Origin: Tetrahymena thermophila SB210
Taxonomy: Eukaryota > Ciliophora > Oligohymenophorea > Hymenostomatida > Tetrahymenidae
NCBI RefSeq assembly: GCF_000189635.1
Contig: NW_002476438.1
Location: 496,001 to 560,000 of the forward strand
Length of the DNA stretch: 64,000 bases
Direction of reading: 5' to 3'
Below the pieces are notes generated by a model that searched no databases, was not told where the DNA came from, and was given only the letters and a program-made list of their open reading frames with translations. A program made the translations under genes and the position numbers. Shown here in pieces: positions 38,601 to 52,900 of the stretch (positions are counted from its first letter, which is position 1; every line of letters starts with the position of its first letter).

Positions 38601-39703
38601 AAAATACTTCATTTAATTAAGCTTATTAAAGCTTTTCTTCTGAAGTAAATAGCAGGTAAGTTTTGTAGACTAAACTATAGGCGAATGAAGATGCGCTTGC
38701 TAAAAAATCTAAGTCAATTTCTTTATAAAAGTAAAAGAGTTAAAAAAATCACAGTTAAATAAGCTTAATTGAGTTTGATAAGGCCCTTTCATTAGAAAAT
38801 AAGTAATTGATTTATAGGAATTATTAAATTTTAAAAAATGAATATTAGAAATATGTAGGGATCAAATGAGAATGACAAGAAAAAAAATAGATTAAAAAAA
38901 AACCTTACTGAATAAATTAGTTCGGTTTTAAAACAAATTCAAATACTTGTAAGTCAAAATTAGCAAAACTAAATTAATGAGAAGAAAAAAGCATAATAGA
39001 TCGAAAATGATATTGGCTAGTTTGACATCTTCTTAAATTTTGATAAAATGCGTTAGTTCATTAAATATAACCCTAGATACAATTTTTCTAGTGTAATCAG
39101 TAGATTCAACTAGTTTCAGGATTTGAAAAATAAAAGAATTAGAACCAAAAAATCTGTTAGAATTAAAAGGTTAACTACATAAGCATTGATAAAGACACAA
39201 TAAAATACTTAATTAGATTCAAAAAAGCTTCAAAAAAATGCATCAAGTAATAAGCAATTTACAAATAATTTTTATGAATATTCAGAATCAAAACTAGATT
39301 CTAAAAAAGTTCATACACATTCTGTTAAGTAAGAGTCTAATCTAGATCCTACCTCTTAAGATATAGAAAACTTAAAGTAATTAATTAAGTTTATAAGTAA
39401 TTTAAATAAAATTAAAATATTTAATTCAGGTTGAAGAATATTTTGATAGCAAATAACTACTGTAGTGATAGTAAGCTTTAATTAGAAAGCATAGATTAAG
39501 CTATATCATAAATTATTGAAGGGATAAACAAAAAATCTTAATTAAACGCTTTTAGCATATATCCGAGTAAGAATGAATTGAATTTAGATTCAAATAATAA
39601 CAGCGATATTATGAGTGAATCTAGCTTTTAAAGTAAATTTGGAATTAAGAAATTTCAATAACAACAAATAGGTCTTTTTGAACGGCTCAAAAAAGATTAT
39701 TGA
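35685..39703 (+). CDS. six-TM potassium channel with cNBD-like domain and zinc knuckle, array copy 4
   Basis: Exons 35685-37927, 38071-38802, 38849-39376 and 39430-39703 (TGA) give 1,258 residues, all introns phase 2. Near-identical twin of copy 3. Filter TLTMITVGYGDFLP (Gly424). Cassette SFGSHCFFTGLPR without the Glu. Zinc-knuckle-like Cys678, Cys681, His686 and Cys691. The C-terminal box is MRQFIKYNPRYNFSSVISRF. In the third intron, reading through meets a TGA, which proves that intron in this copy and supports the same 63-nt, frame-neutral intron in copy 3. The frame is open throughout, so the duplicate is apparently functional. Differences from copy 3 cluster in the cytosolic N-terminus and the S1-S2 and pore-turret loops. 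Confidence 0.87.
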
Positions 39704-40304
39704 AAAATAAGTTTATTGAATTTAAAACATAGGGAGTATTTATTTTACTAAAATTTAATTATTTTTAAACCACTATTTCTTATTAAATTTGATTCAAATA
39801 TATTTAATTCATAAATTTTTATATTATCTGTACTCTGTAGAGGTATTTCAAAATTAACTAAACATTTATCTTCAAATTGTTAATTAACTAAAATTTATAA
39901 AATTATTATTTATTTTTCAAATTTTTAGTAATTGATTGGCAAATAGTTTATTTTTACTTTATGTATTTGCTTTTTTAAATTTGTCAAAAATATTTTTTTT
40001 ATTTACATCACATATAAATTTTAAAAGACATATTATTAAATGGCAATTAATTCAGACTCATCTACAATTTATTAATACTTTTTGACTAAACATTAATAAG
40101 ATTGCATTAAGAGATTTTGTTACTTGTTTTTTTAGCTATCTTATAAAGTTAATAATAAATTATTTAACAAACAAATTTTTTACTTCTACTAAATAAAACA
40201 ATTAAAGGAAAAACTACAATTTAATTATTAATTATTTTTTATACTCTCATTTATCATTTTTAATCAAAAGAAGGATAGAAATTAAAAGCATAAAGAGATA
40301 ATTG
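39704..40304. other. spacer between channel copies 4 and 5
   Basis: The first 90 bp still resemble the region after copy 3, which marks the right end of the duplicated segment. The rest is AT-rich without a frame. Confidence 0.6.
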
Positions 40305-43300
40305 ATGATATAAAGCATCTCACCTTCAAAGTTTTAATCATCTATTAAATTTCCATTAAATAGAGAAGAAAAAAATGAATAAGAAAACATTATTGATTTA
40401 TGGAGTCCAGATTCGAAAAAAAAATTAAAATAGGTATTGCAGTTTATAAAAAAAACTAAAGATGAGAGAAGAGCCCATTACTTAGCTATGAACTTACCTT
40501 CAAGAATGCTAAAAAGTTTCGATCAAAACAAATTTGATTTATTAAATGACAAAGCTTTTCATTACAACAAATAAACATATGATGAACTAATTAGTGAAAA
40601 GCGAATTTTTAAATCTCATAGCACAAGTAAATAAAGTGATACAAAATATGGTGAACAATCTAATTCAATAAATTAAAGTGCCTTTCTATCTATAGAAAAG
40701 AAGTATGAGAAATAGGATTCTATTATACTTGATACAAAAAGTAAACCTGCTTTTAAAAACAATTATATCCATGCAAAATATTCTTTAGTAAAAAACAATT
40801 TAAACATAATAAAGCTAAACATTCTTAAATTATTAGACTAAATTCCTGTTATCTCACCTTCAAATCACTTTAAATTTATTTGGGATTTGATATATATGAT
40901 TGTTATTATCATTTGCTTGTTTTACTTACCAATAACTATTGCTTTTGATTTCTATTTTTCTGATATGTTTAGTTACTCGAGTTTAGTTATAATCCCTACA
41001 TTAATTGTATTCAATATATTCTTAAAAATAAATACTGGGTACTTTAAAAAGGGCTAAGTTATTGCTAGTAGATACCAAATCATTAAAAAATACTTCAAAT
41101 AAACATTTCCAAAAGATATTTTATGTGTCTTTCCTCTTGTTTTTACAATGTACTATCAAGCAAATAATATTGAATAATAAGAATAATAGTAAATCAATTA
41201 AAACAGTACATACATGCATCTTTTTCTATTGCCATTTATTTTCAAAACTTTCTCTATAAATGCAACTCTTAAAAAATTTGAAGAAAGATTTACTCTACCA
41301 AGATATTTACGAAATATAATTTAACTTATCAAACTTTTATTCACTATACTGTTTATCAACCACTTATTTGCTTGTATTTGGTTATTTGCAGGTCGCATTT
41401 AAAGATAATACAATAATGATAAAATTTGGTTGAGTTATTAGAATTTATAAAATAGCAATTGGACTAGGCAATATGTTGCTGGATTCTATTTTATGACTGT
41501 AACGATGATAACTGTTGGTTATGGTGACATCTTACCATAAAACTAAAACGAAGAAATACTTTGTGTTATTACTATGATGATAGCATGTGGTGTATTTGGG
41601 TATTCCCTAAATGAAGTAGGATCGATTTTCAATAATTTTTTCTAAGTTGACAGAGAGATTAACAGAAAATAAATATTAATTTAAAGATTTATGAGCACAA
41701 AAAATATTAACACAAAACTATAATATCAGATAAGAGAATACTTGGACTACTATTGGAGAGAGTAAGCAGAGACTGACTATGAGGAAAAGCAAATGATAAT
41801 TGATTAGTTAAGTGATTCTCTTAGATAAAAATTACTCTTTGAAGCAAACAAAATAGTTTTGAGAGATAATCCAATTTTTAAGCAAAACTTTTCTAAAAAT
41901 GTAATTGAACAAACAGTTCCACTGATTTAAGAGATGAAATATTCTCCAGAAAGCATTATTTGTTAGAAAGGGATTTAAGATGACAATTCAATTTATTTTA
42001 TAGAAAATGGGTCTGTAGAAATTATGTTAAATCCGAAGGGAAATAATTAAAGTGGATTAGTAAAGCTTAAAAAAGGTGAATCTTTTGGAGCCTACAGCTT
42101 TTTTACAGGACTTCCAAGAATTAATAATATTAGGTCAAATGAATTTACAACTGTTTTGAAAATAAAAAGACAGGATTTCTTACAGTTACTGTCTATGCAC
42201 TCAGAAGATTATGAAACATTTTGCTTTATTAGAGACTAAATCAGCTATTTAAATGATTATTCAAGAATAGGATAAGTATGTAAAAGTTGTAATTCAAGCT
42301 ATCATATGGTTAATGACTGTTAGTATCTTCATTACATTCCTAATAAAGCAAGAATCATAAAAAGATACAATGATGATGATAATAACTAGCAAACAGAAAG
42401 AGTTGCACACTAAAGGAGAAGTTAAGATTAAAAATATCATTTTAAAAACTCCTTAGCTATCTACAATGACGTAATGAAATAAAATCTGATGTATTTATTT
42501 TATTTTATTCATCCATTTTATAAAAAAAATAAATAAAATTACAAACTATTTTTTAAATAAAATATTAAGGTTTTTAGAGTTAAATGAAAGCATCTTAAAT
42601 TAAAGTGGTGAACTTTCATAATATTCTTAAGGATATTTTAATATTGAAAGTTAAGATTATGAATAAGTTTACTCAAAGAATCACCAAATCGATGCTAATG
42701 AATTTAAAAAAGAATCAAATCAAATAGCAGATATCGAAGTGATAAAAGAACAAGAATTTGAAGGTTCAACTCAAATAATTAAAAAGAATACTTTATCTAA
42801 GTTTGGCTAAGATTACAATCATACTAAAACCAAAAGTTTTAACTCATTAGACAAATAACTATAAAGTGGTTTAGAAAATGGTAATGACGTCATATCCTTA
42901 AGTATTCCTGATTAAGCTCAATAATATGCATATAGCTACACAAACTCTCCTGTAATTGATTACGAAAACTTACCTAAAAGGAATGCGATGACACCTTAAT
43001 CAAGAGGAAATATAGATAAACATATTAATTCATCTAATAGATTAAGGACAAATACTTATGATAGGCATGAAATTGGAGAAAATTATTAGACTTTCTCTTC
43101 ATAAGTAAACTTCCATCATATTAATGAATCTGCAAATAAGCAGTATTTATCTTAAAGGTTAAAAAGCCATAATGAAGATTTCTAAGAATAAAATGATAAA
43201 ATAAAAAAGCAAAAATAACTTTTAAACTCAAAGAGTCATAAAGAATTTACACTGATTAATTTTGAAGATTTAGAATAGACAACTCCATCTTCTGAATATA

Positions 43301-44403
43301 GGTAAGTATTATTCTCATTATTATCTTTTGATTTATTAAAATATTATTGAATATTTCAGAAATAATTTTTTTAAATAGTTTACAAATAAATTTATTTTGA
43401 TAAATAAATAAAATATTTATTTATATTAAACAAAAAAATGTATTTATTAGGAAAAAAAATAGCAGTGATTTAATGAAAAAGAAATTATTTAGTTAATATA
43501 AATTCAATTCAAGTAATTCATCAGAACAGATATAATTGGATTAAATTCTCAAATAAATTCAGCTTTTGGTAGTTTCTAACTAATAAAAAATGAATAATCA
43601 AGAGAAAGAAAGCAATTTGATTAAATGCTAAATTGATATTTTTGAAAATTTTGATAAAATGAGATAATTTGTGAAATATAATCCAAGATACAATTATTCA
43701 AGTGTGATAAGCAGATTTAATCAGATGTAGGATTAACAAAAAAGAGCATCTAAAATAAAAAAAAGTTATAGAGGTAAGAGGAAGACTACATACTAACAGG
43801 GTAAAACTCTTTTTAAACAATAAGATAATAATACCACCTAACAAGAAAGCAAATATTTTTAGAAAAATAATTATTAAAATGCTAACTATATTTATGAAAA
43901 TACTGAGTCTAAAATGAATTCCAAAAAAGCAAATATCGGCTCTCTAAAAAAGTATGATTCTGATTTAGAGCCCTTCGCCTAAGGTGATAGCTTAAGTTAA
44001 AAGTAACATTACATAAAAAATTTATTTAATTTAAAATTTTAAATAAATATTCATTTTCTATTTAGATAATTAATTTTAAATATTTAAAAATTGATTCATT
44101 TTTTTTAACCTAAGGTTTATTTTATCACCTATCTCTGGTGAGCAGTTAAGCTTTAAAATTGATGGTTAGGTACCTAATTTTATGAATTTTTTGAATTCAT
44201 TTTCGCAGGATGTTTTGCTAAAAAAAGACATATCAAACAGATTTAATTATTATCATAGTGAAAAAAATGACATGGATTAGGATTAATTGAATAATTGTGA
44301 GATCAATAGCGAAGAAAGTAATAAAAACAAATCTCCTAAATTTATTTCTTTTAATAAAAATCAAATAAACGTTTTTAATAGAAACAATAGTATTGATTAG
44401 TGA
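40305..44403 (+). CDS. six-TM potassium channel with cNBD-like domain and zinc knuckle, array copy 5
   Basis: Exons 40305-42490, 42570-43301, 43451-44002 and 44115-44403 (TGA) give 1,252 residues. All introns phase 2. The start MIQSISPSKF resembles the MIQSP start of copy 7. N-terminal box AMNLPSRMLKSFDQNKFDLL. S5 FINHLFACIW, filter TVTMITVGYGDILP (Gly405). Cassette SFGAYSFFTGLPR, Ala in place of Glu. Zinc-knuckle-like Cys659, Cys662, His667 and Cys672, followed by QYLHYIPNKARII. The C-terminal box is FDKMRQFVKYNPRYNYSSV. It is closer to copies 3 and 4 than to 1, 2, 6 and 7 in the S6/C-linker stretch (EADYEEKQMIIDQLSDSLRQ-type segment). Same predicted role: membrane potassium channel. Confidence 0.87.
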
Positions 44404-44866
44404 TGTATTCATTTTATATGATAAATGTAAGCTTAAAAATGTAATAAATAAGATCTAAAAAAAATTGTATTTAGAATTGTAATTATAAAGAAATAATTCT
44501 TTGTTTTTGTATTCTTCAAAATTAGCTTCAAATGTTAATTAGTTTTAATGTAAATTAATAAAAATAATTAATAACTAACCAAAAAAGTTAATCATTTATA
44601 AATGCATAATTTACTTAGCCTAATAGATTAAATCGTTTTCTTAGAGTACTCCTTTAACAACCAAACATTAATAAAGCCAACATGAATTATTTAATTAAAA
44701 TACAGAATAAAGCATTTAAGATTTAATTTTGTTATTTGTAAATTATTTAATATAAATTTTAAATACCAATCACTTAAATAAAAAGCACTTCATAGTGAAA
44801 TATAAAAGTTAAGGAATATCGGTAACTTCACTCTACTAAAGCCATTATAACATAACTAGCCTAGAT
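44404..44866. other. spacer between channel copies 5 and 6
   Basis: AT-rich, no frame reaching the next gene. A leading ATG at about 44682 runs into a TGA and is not used. Confidence 0.6.
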
Positions 44867-47800
44867 ATGGCATCCTTCAAAAAGTAGAATGAAACAAGTG
44901 AAAAGTTAGATTGGCTCTAAATAGAGCTAAATAATTAGTATTCTACTAATCAGATTACTAATAGTATAAGCAAAAGAAAGGTGCTAGATTTAAATACTTA
45001 TAATAATAATGAGAACGAGTTCAAAGATGAGTGGAACGAAGAGGAAAAAATTAAATTAGAAAAAATACTTTAAAAAATGAAATTAATGAAAAATCAGTAA
45101 AGGGCGCATGACATTGTGAAGAATCTTCCTTCAAGAATGTATAAAAATTTCGACAAGACAAAGTTTGATCTTCTAAATGACAGGTCAAGTTTTTATGAAG
45201 AAATTGTAAAAGATTAGAGGAAACCTTCTCACTATTAATTAGAAACATAAAAAGTGCAACTTCATATGCCTTCCATAGTTTTATAGAAAGCATGCTCCCC
45301 TGAATTTAATAAGGGGTAGAGAAAAAAAATAGAAATATTTTCTAATTTAAATAAGCAGCTCAAAGAAATAATTAAGATATGTTGTCTTTCTATTTCTTCT
45401 GCCTTAAAAATAATACCTGTTATTTAACCTTCTAGTACGTTTAAACTTGCTTGGGACTCTATTAATATGTTAGTTATTTTACTTTGTATGTTTTATTTGC
45501 CAGTAGCTATAGCATTTAATTTTAATTATGAAGAAATTATGCCGAAAGAGCTATTGTTTGTCATTCCAATATTCCTCATTTTTGACTGCTTGATTCACTT
45601 TAATACAGGATATTTCGAAAAAGGACAAGTCATTACAAGTAGAACTAAAATTTTTAAAAAGTACTTCAAAAATAATATTTTAAATGACTTAATTTCTTTG
45701 GTGCCTTTCTTAATTACAATCTATGGAGAGCTAAGTTAATAGATATATATAAAAATAGATGGCAAAAATTAAATACTAGAAATAGTACTAAAAATTTTGA
45801 TAATACCATTTTTTTTTAAAGCCTTTTACATCAAAAATAGAGTTATTAAAAGAATAGAAGAAAGATTTCATCTCTCCTTTCAAGCTACTAATATCATTAT
45901 GCTTGCAAAGCTTTTATATACAATTATATTAATTAATCATTTATTTGCTTGTCTTTGGGTAGGCACTGCTAAAATTGAATTGGGTTTAAAGTACACTGAT
46001 ACTTGGATGAATTACTAGCAATTACATCAAAGCTAATGGTCTGTATAATATGCAGCAGCATTTTATTTTACAACAGTAACAATGATTACTGTAGGCTATG
46101 GTGATATACTTCCAATTACTACTCTTGAAAAAGTAGTATGCATTTTTATTATGATGATTTCTTGTGGTGTATTTGGTTACTCATTAAATGAAATAGGAGC
46201 AATATTTAGTAATTTCTATCAAGTTGACAATCAAATAAATCAAAAAATAGGCATAATCCAACGATTTATGAGTAGAAAAAATATTAATCCTAGCTTAGAA
46301 TATCAGATTCGTGAATATTTAGAATATTATTGGAGAGAATAAGCAGAATAAGATTAGGATTAAGAATAAAGTATAATCGATTAATTGAGTGAGTCTTTAA
46401 AATCAAAGCTTTTAATTGAAGCAAATAAAATTGTCTTGAAAGACTCACCAATTTTCAAACTGAACTTTTCAAAATACCTAATTGAGTAAACTGTTCCTTT
46501 GATAAAATAAATAAAATATTCACCAGAATCTTTAGTTTGCTAAAGAGGTGTCTCGGATGATGCTGCCATTTATTTTATTGAAAATGGTTCTGTTGACATT
46601 ATAATGAATACAAAGGATAAAAAGTCAAAACCTTTATTTTCATTGAAGAAAGGAGATAGTTTTGGGACTTTTACATTTTTTACAGGGCTACCAAGATAGA
46701 ATAATGTTATTGCAAGGGAGTTTACAACTATTTTGATGATAAGAAGAATAGATTTTCTTTAGCTCTTGCAACATTTTAATGAAGATTTTGAAAAATTTTG
46801 CCATATTAGAGATTAAATAAGTTTTTTAAATGATTATACTTCAGTAGGAATAAAATGCATAAGTTGTAACTCTTCCTATCACCTAGTAAGTGATTGCTAA
46901 TATCTACATTATATCCCAAATAAAGCTAAAATAATAAAATGTCACAATGAAAGTTAGAATGTCAAATAACAATTGAGACAAGAAATTTAAAGAAGAGAAA
47001 TTAATAAAAGATATCACTTTAGAAATGCTAAAAGCACTTATCACGAAATCAATAGGCAAGCACATATGTAAATATTTATTAAGGCTAAAATAGATTTATT
47101 TATTTAATTAATTAATTTCGATTAATCTCTTTTAAATTATAAGTTTGTTTATAAGATTTATATTTGTAAAATTTATTCGTTTTTATTTAAAATTAAAATA
47201 TAAATCTAAAATTATTGAAAAAATTTAATAACCCCCTTTTTAAAGATTTTAGGATCACTATAATAGCTGGATAAATATTTCTGATGAAGATCTAACAGAT
47301 TTTTCTGATGGTTATTATGGTGAGAGTGAGCTCAATTAGTAGATAAAAAACACAGATGAAGATCAAAACAATAAAAAAATGAAATTTGGATTTGATTAAA
47401 ATAATTAATTTGGAAGCAAGAACTAATTAGAAAATATTAATGGTAATGAAGGTGAAATTAATTATTAATGTTCAAGTTTTAAAATGCTTACATCACAGGG
47501 AAATAAGCTGAGCAAGCAGAAAAGCCAGCCAGATATTGAAAATACTCCTGATAGAAAGAGTATTCCTTCAAAGTTGTCATTTAAATAGAAAAAAACAAAA
47601 GAATTTTAGAATTCTGAGATAAGAACCAGAAGTAAAACAGAAAGAAGCGATCGCTAATATGATGAAAATGATGAAAGAGATTTAATTTCAATAAGGCTTA
47701 TAGTTGATAGCGAGCAAGCATCATTTAAACCATATGTTTAGGAAGACTAAAGAATAGAAAGAGTAAAAAAGATAAAAGAGTATTCAAGTAAGAGTCCTAT

Positions 47801-48881
47801 GTCAAGAATGAATTAACAAAATGATGAAACTGATTTTACTTAGCTTGAAAAAATAAACTCTGTTAATTCTTCAGAGGAAATTTCAGTAGACAAAGGGTAA
47901 TTAATTAATTAATATTATTTTTATAAATTTAATTGAAAATAAATTCCATAATTTTAAAGGTAGAAGTAAAAGTTGTGCAAAAAATAATCGAATGATTTAC
48001 TTAAAATAGTTTCTCAAATAGGTAGCAAGACAAATATCAAAGAAGAAGGGAATAATTAAGATTAAATACTGAGATAGCTTTAAACTCTTCTAAAAAATCA
48101 ATAGCTTCTATTCAGTTAAAATGATTAAGTTAAAGAAAATTAAAACCTTTAAAAAATAGATGAAATCTTCCTTGGGTTTGACTAGATGAAATAATTTGTT
48201 AAATATAACTAGAGATATAACTTTCCTAGTGTAATTAGCAGATATAATCAATTTATGGATGCAAAAAAAAAAAAGATAGCTAAAAAGAGAAATGATAGAT
48301 TGTCTAAATTAAGAAGTACTTATACAAAGACATAACTAAAAATATAAGATCAAAATTATTAAAGTTAGAGAAAGATATAGAACTTGAATATTAATTTAGC
48401 TTAAAGTGACTTAGATTTAACAAGAAAGTATTTATAAGAAGGTCAAAAGCAAGTCAGTGATGTTGAATCTTTTTCATCTAGATTATAAAATAGTAAATAT
48501 TAAAAAAGGTAACTATTTAATTTGAACTATTTTAGAATTTAACTCATATTTTATAATAGTGAAAATATTTTTGATTACAAAAATTACTTTGCATAAGAGT
48601 AGCATAATAGCATGAAATATGGAATGAACTCGAACAGTAATCTAGTGCTAAACAGTCATTCTCTATTTAAAGACTATTAACAAAATGATACTTCAAATAT
48701 TAAAAAATAAATTATGATAATTGGAGATGAATTCTTTAAAATGCAGAATTTCTAAGAACAAGATAAATAAGATTTTACTTGTTTAGACGAGTTAACTCCT
48801 ACATCAGCGGCTGTCCCAAATACATTTTATAACAAGGACTCCCTATACTAAAGATCTGTTAATGATAGAAATTATTTTTGA
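44867..48881 (+). CDS. six-TM potassium channel with cNBD-like domain and zinc knuckle, array copy 6
   Basis: Exons 44867-47067, 47246-47896 and 47960-48881 (TGA) give 1,257 residues. N-terminal box KNLPSRMYKNFDKTKFDLL. S5 INHLFACLW, filter TVTMITVGYGDILP (Gly410). Cassette SFGTFTFFTGLPR, Thr instead of Glu. Zinc-knuckle-like Cys664, Cys667, His672 and Cys677, then QYLHYIPNKAKII. Post-intron motif DFSDGYYGES. The C-terminal box is FDQMKQFVKYNQRYNFPSV. Where paralogues have a third intron, this copy has only a possible 27-nt GT...AG segment (48509-48535) whose length is a multiple of three. I read it as coding. If spliced, the protein loses nine residues. S4 is KNRVIKRIEERFH, sparsely charged. 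Confidence 0.85.
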
Positions 48882-49911
48882 AAAAATTAAATTGAATGCC
48901 CATATTATAAATAATTATATGAATACATATTTAAATAATAGTTCAAAATTGTTCTAAACAAATACTTAAAAGAAAGAAAGTGAAAAGTTTTTTGATTTCA
49001 CCAAAATTTATCATAAATAAAAATGAATTAAAAAAAAATGGCTTAGAACAAACAATTTCAAATATATTTTTATTTAATTTTAAACTCAGTAATACCCAAA
49101 CCATTACTAGATTTTAATTAGGAGTTTGACTATATAAATTAAAAGAAATTAAGTGAATTTATATTCTAAAAATTATTGATATTGAAAACTTATATATTAT
49201 TTTTACAAAATTTATTTATTTATAAAATATCATAGCAATACATAGAAGAAATGTTAAAATTACTTTTTAAAGGATATTTTATCAATAAATTATATTAATA
49301 AACTAATTTATGAACTGACTTAAAAAATAAATTTGAATGGTCTAAAAATTTTAATTATACTTTTTAGGAAATTTATTAATTGTTTTTTTAGGAAATTTAT
49401 TAATTGTAATAATCTATTTCTTAATTCAAGGACTTTTTTTGTTTTATTGAATTGTTATTACAAACATAAATTAGAAGTAAAAAATGTAAAGCAAATTTTT
49501 ATAATTATATTTCTGATTTTGCGCAGATAATTACAGCCTAATTTTTTAAAAGAGTTATATAAATTCTATTAAAATTAGCGTTATGTTGAGTAAAAATAGT
49601 ATTGGCTTGTTTATATCACATAAAAATTGTAGATTTCAATAGATTACCTTTAACTTAAGTTTACACTTTGCAATAATAAAATGCGAGTGTGGTTTAAATT
49701 TCAAATTTATACAAAATATTTGATATTATTATTATTTTGAGCAAATTATAAACTGGTAGTACTATGATTTGCATAAAAAATAATTATTTACTTTAGTGAT
49801 TAAGCTTAATTAAAGAGTAAGAAATATTCAAACTAATAAATTAATAATTAGGTTTCTTAAGTTTTTGTATTTAAATATATATACCATCCAACAAAGTTGG
49901 CATTTGATAAA
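48882..49911. other. spacer between channel copies 6 and 7
   Basis: AT-rich, no gene. At 49362-49408 a 22-bp unit (TTTTTAGGAAATTTATTAAT core) is repeated twice in tandem. Otherwise only short A/T runs. Confidence 0.6.
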
Positions 49912-52900
49912 ATGATTCAGTCACCTATGATTGAGGATTATGATAAGCATCTTTCAAATTCAAATATCATAAAGTTTGATTATCATAAATAGAGCTCTAT
50001 TTATTAAGGCACGTACAGTGCTCGCTACAAAAATAAAGTAGAATCTCCAACTGTCTTTGATTAGGAAAGTGAAAATCAGCAAGACTAATGGAGTTCTAGT
50101 GAAAAAATAAAATTAGTAGAGCTAAGGCAAAAGTTAAAAGAGATGAAAGACAGGATTAGGGCATAAAATCTGGTGAAGAGTCTTCCGTCAAGGATGCTAA
50201 AAAATTTAGACTAGAATAAATTTAATCTGCTAGGCGATAAAACTTATAATGATGAATAGATTCATGTTTAGTAAATAGCGCTTTATGATAAAAGAGTGAA
50301 GCTGGAAAAAAAATAATAGACAATAAAGCAATTAACTCAAACATAAAATATCTCTTAGAATTCTAACATAATGAATAAATTAAATTTACTTTCTGATGAT
50401 TCGTAGCTCTTTAACTAGCTGAAATAGCCAATAAGGCGTGAAAAATAAAAATATGTTAGAGTAGGCTTAAGTAGGAGCTTAAAAAACATTTGTAAATAAA
50501 TACTACTATTAAGTGAACATATATTTAATTCTATTCCAATTATCCAGCCTTCAAGCTTTTTAAAAGTGATATGGGATATTTTGTATGGAATAGTTGTTAT
50601 TATAAGCATGTTTTTCCTTCCAATAAGTATCGTTTTTGATTACAACTACTCCTTTATAATACCTGGAGGATTGATTGTAATCATACCGATCATATTAATG
50701 CTTGATATTTTAGTCAACATGAACACGGGGTACTTTGAAAAAGGTTAAGTAGTTAAAAGTAGGGTATCTATTGTGTATTTCTATTTAAAAAATAATTCTG
50801 TTACAGACATAATTTCAGTTATTCCCTTTATAATTTCCTTCTATTTCGATCCCTTTATTAACTAGAGTTTGAGTGATTAAAAATTAGCCTAAAATAAACC
50901 AAATTGGATTTAACACCCAGCTTATAAAATTTTTTTGATGTTTTTTTTCTTCAAAATTCTCTCACTTAGCTAAATATTTAGAAAAATTGAGGAAAGATTT
51001 AACTTAAGCAAAAGAGTTACTTACATATTACAACTGATTAAATTACTCTTTACCATTATTTTGATTAACCACTTGTTTGCCTGTCTATGGGTATATGTAG
51101 CAAAGCAAGAAGGAAGTAGTGTTAAAACTTGGATGAACTCTCTAGAAATCAACTATGACTAATGGTATTCCTAGTATATAACAGGATATTACTACTAAAC
51201 AGTAACAATGAGTACAGTTGGATATGGAGACATTTCACCAAAAAATTAAAATGAAATGGTTTTATGTGTCTTAACAATATTGATTGCTTGCTGTGTGTTT
51301 GGTTACACTTTAAACGAAGTTGGATAGATTTTTTCTAATTTCTTCCAAGTCTAAAATGAAATTAAGAAGAAAATCGGTTACATATAAAGATTTATGAGCA
51401 AAAAAAATATAGACTAAAAATTATAATATGAAATAAGAGAATATTTGGAATACTATTGGAGAGAAACTTCTGAAATGAATTAAGAGTAGGAACAACATAT
51501 CGTAAACCAGCTGAGTGAATCTCTAAGATCGAAATTAATGTATGAGGCAAATAAAATAGTATTTAAAGACTCGCCTATTTTTAAACGTAATTTTTCAAAA
51601 AGCACTATGGAGTAGATAATACCTCTAATTTAGGAAATGAAATACACTCCTGAGACATTTATTTGTCAGGAGGGAATATAGGATGATGCGTCGATATATT
51701 TTATTGAGAATGGCTCAGTAGAAGTTTTACTATAGGTAAAAGATAAAAAGCAAAGAAGCTTATTCACTCTTAAAAAGGGTGAGAGTTTCGGAGCTCATAC
51801 ATTCTTTACAGGTCTCTCAAGAGTAAATAACATCAGATCTAAGGAATTTACAACTGTTCTAAAAATAAGAAGACAAGATTTCTTGCAGTTAATACAGTCA
51901 AATAGCGAAGATTACGAAACATTTTGTAGTATCAGAGATTCAATAAGCTATTTGAATGACTATTCTAAAATAGGGCTAGGATGTTTTAGTTGTAATTCTC
52001 AATAACATCTAGTAAATGAATGCTAGTACCTACATTATATACCAAATAAAGCAAAAATTTATAAGCTATTTAATGATCAATTAAATATATCTCATTCTCA
52101 GCGTTAACATTAAGAAAGAAGGAAGATAAATCCAAAATATTACTTCAAAAACTCTCGTGTGATTTTTAAAGAAGTGTTATCCTAAGCAGAAATGTAATTA
52201 GTTTTATTAGTTCTCTATCTTAATATTTCAGTTTGGTTTACACATTTTAACTTTTAAATTAATTAAATTTTTTTTTTCTACCAAATTTATTTTACTGTTC
52301 AAAAAATATTGCTTCTTGCTCTTTTTAAAAAATAAATTAAAGTGGCAACAATAGCTAATAAAATTAAACACTTGGATTCTTTTTCAATTCATCTATTTTT
52401 TTTCTAATAAACTTTTGAATAGCACATTATAGAAAAATTTATTTAGTAACAAATAAATTATTTAGAAAATGAATAAATTTCAACATTAAGTTTTTCAGCC
52501 TTACAAATATTTTTATAATTTTCATTTTGCTACTGGTGAAAATTAATATTTTTTAAAAAAAGATACTAAATAATTAAAGCTATTTACAATTTCTTTTAAT
52601 GAATTTACTTAAATTAATTAATTAGAAAAATAAGATTAAACTTTAGGATACAATATTGTAAACTAAAATTTCATTTTTTTAAATATTTATTTAGATTTCT
52701 GGATAACTATTAGAGTTATATAAATAACTCAGATGATGATTCTTTCTCTGAAGGATACTTTTAAAGTGATTATAATGAAAATATTCTTTAATTCACAGAT
52801 GATGAAAAAGATAACAAGTACCACTATGTTGAAAACAAAACTTTAAATGGGAAAGAAAGTGCTATAAATACTAATTAAAATGCCTACGTTAATTAGCCTA

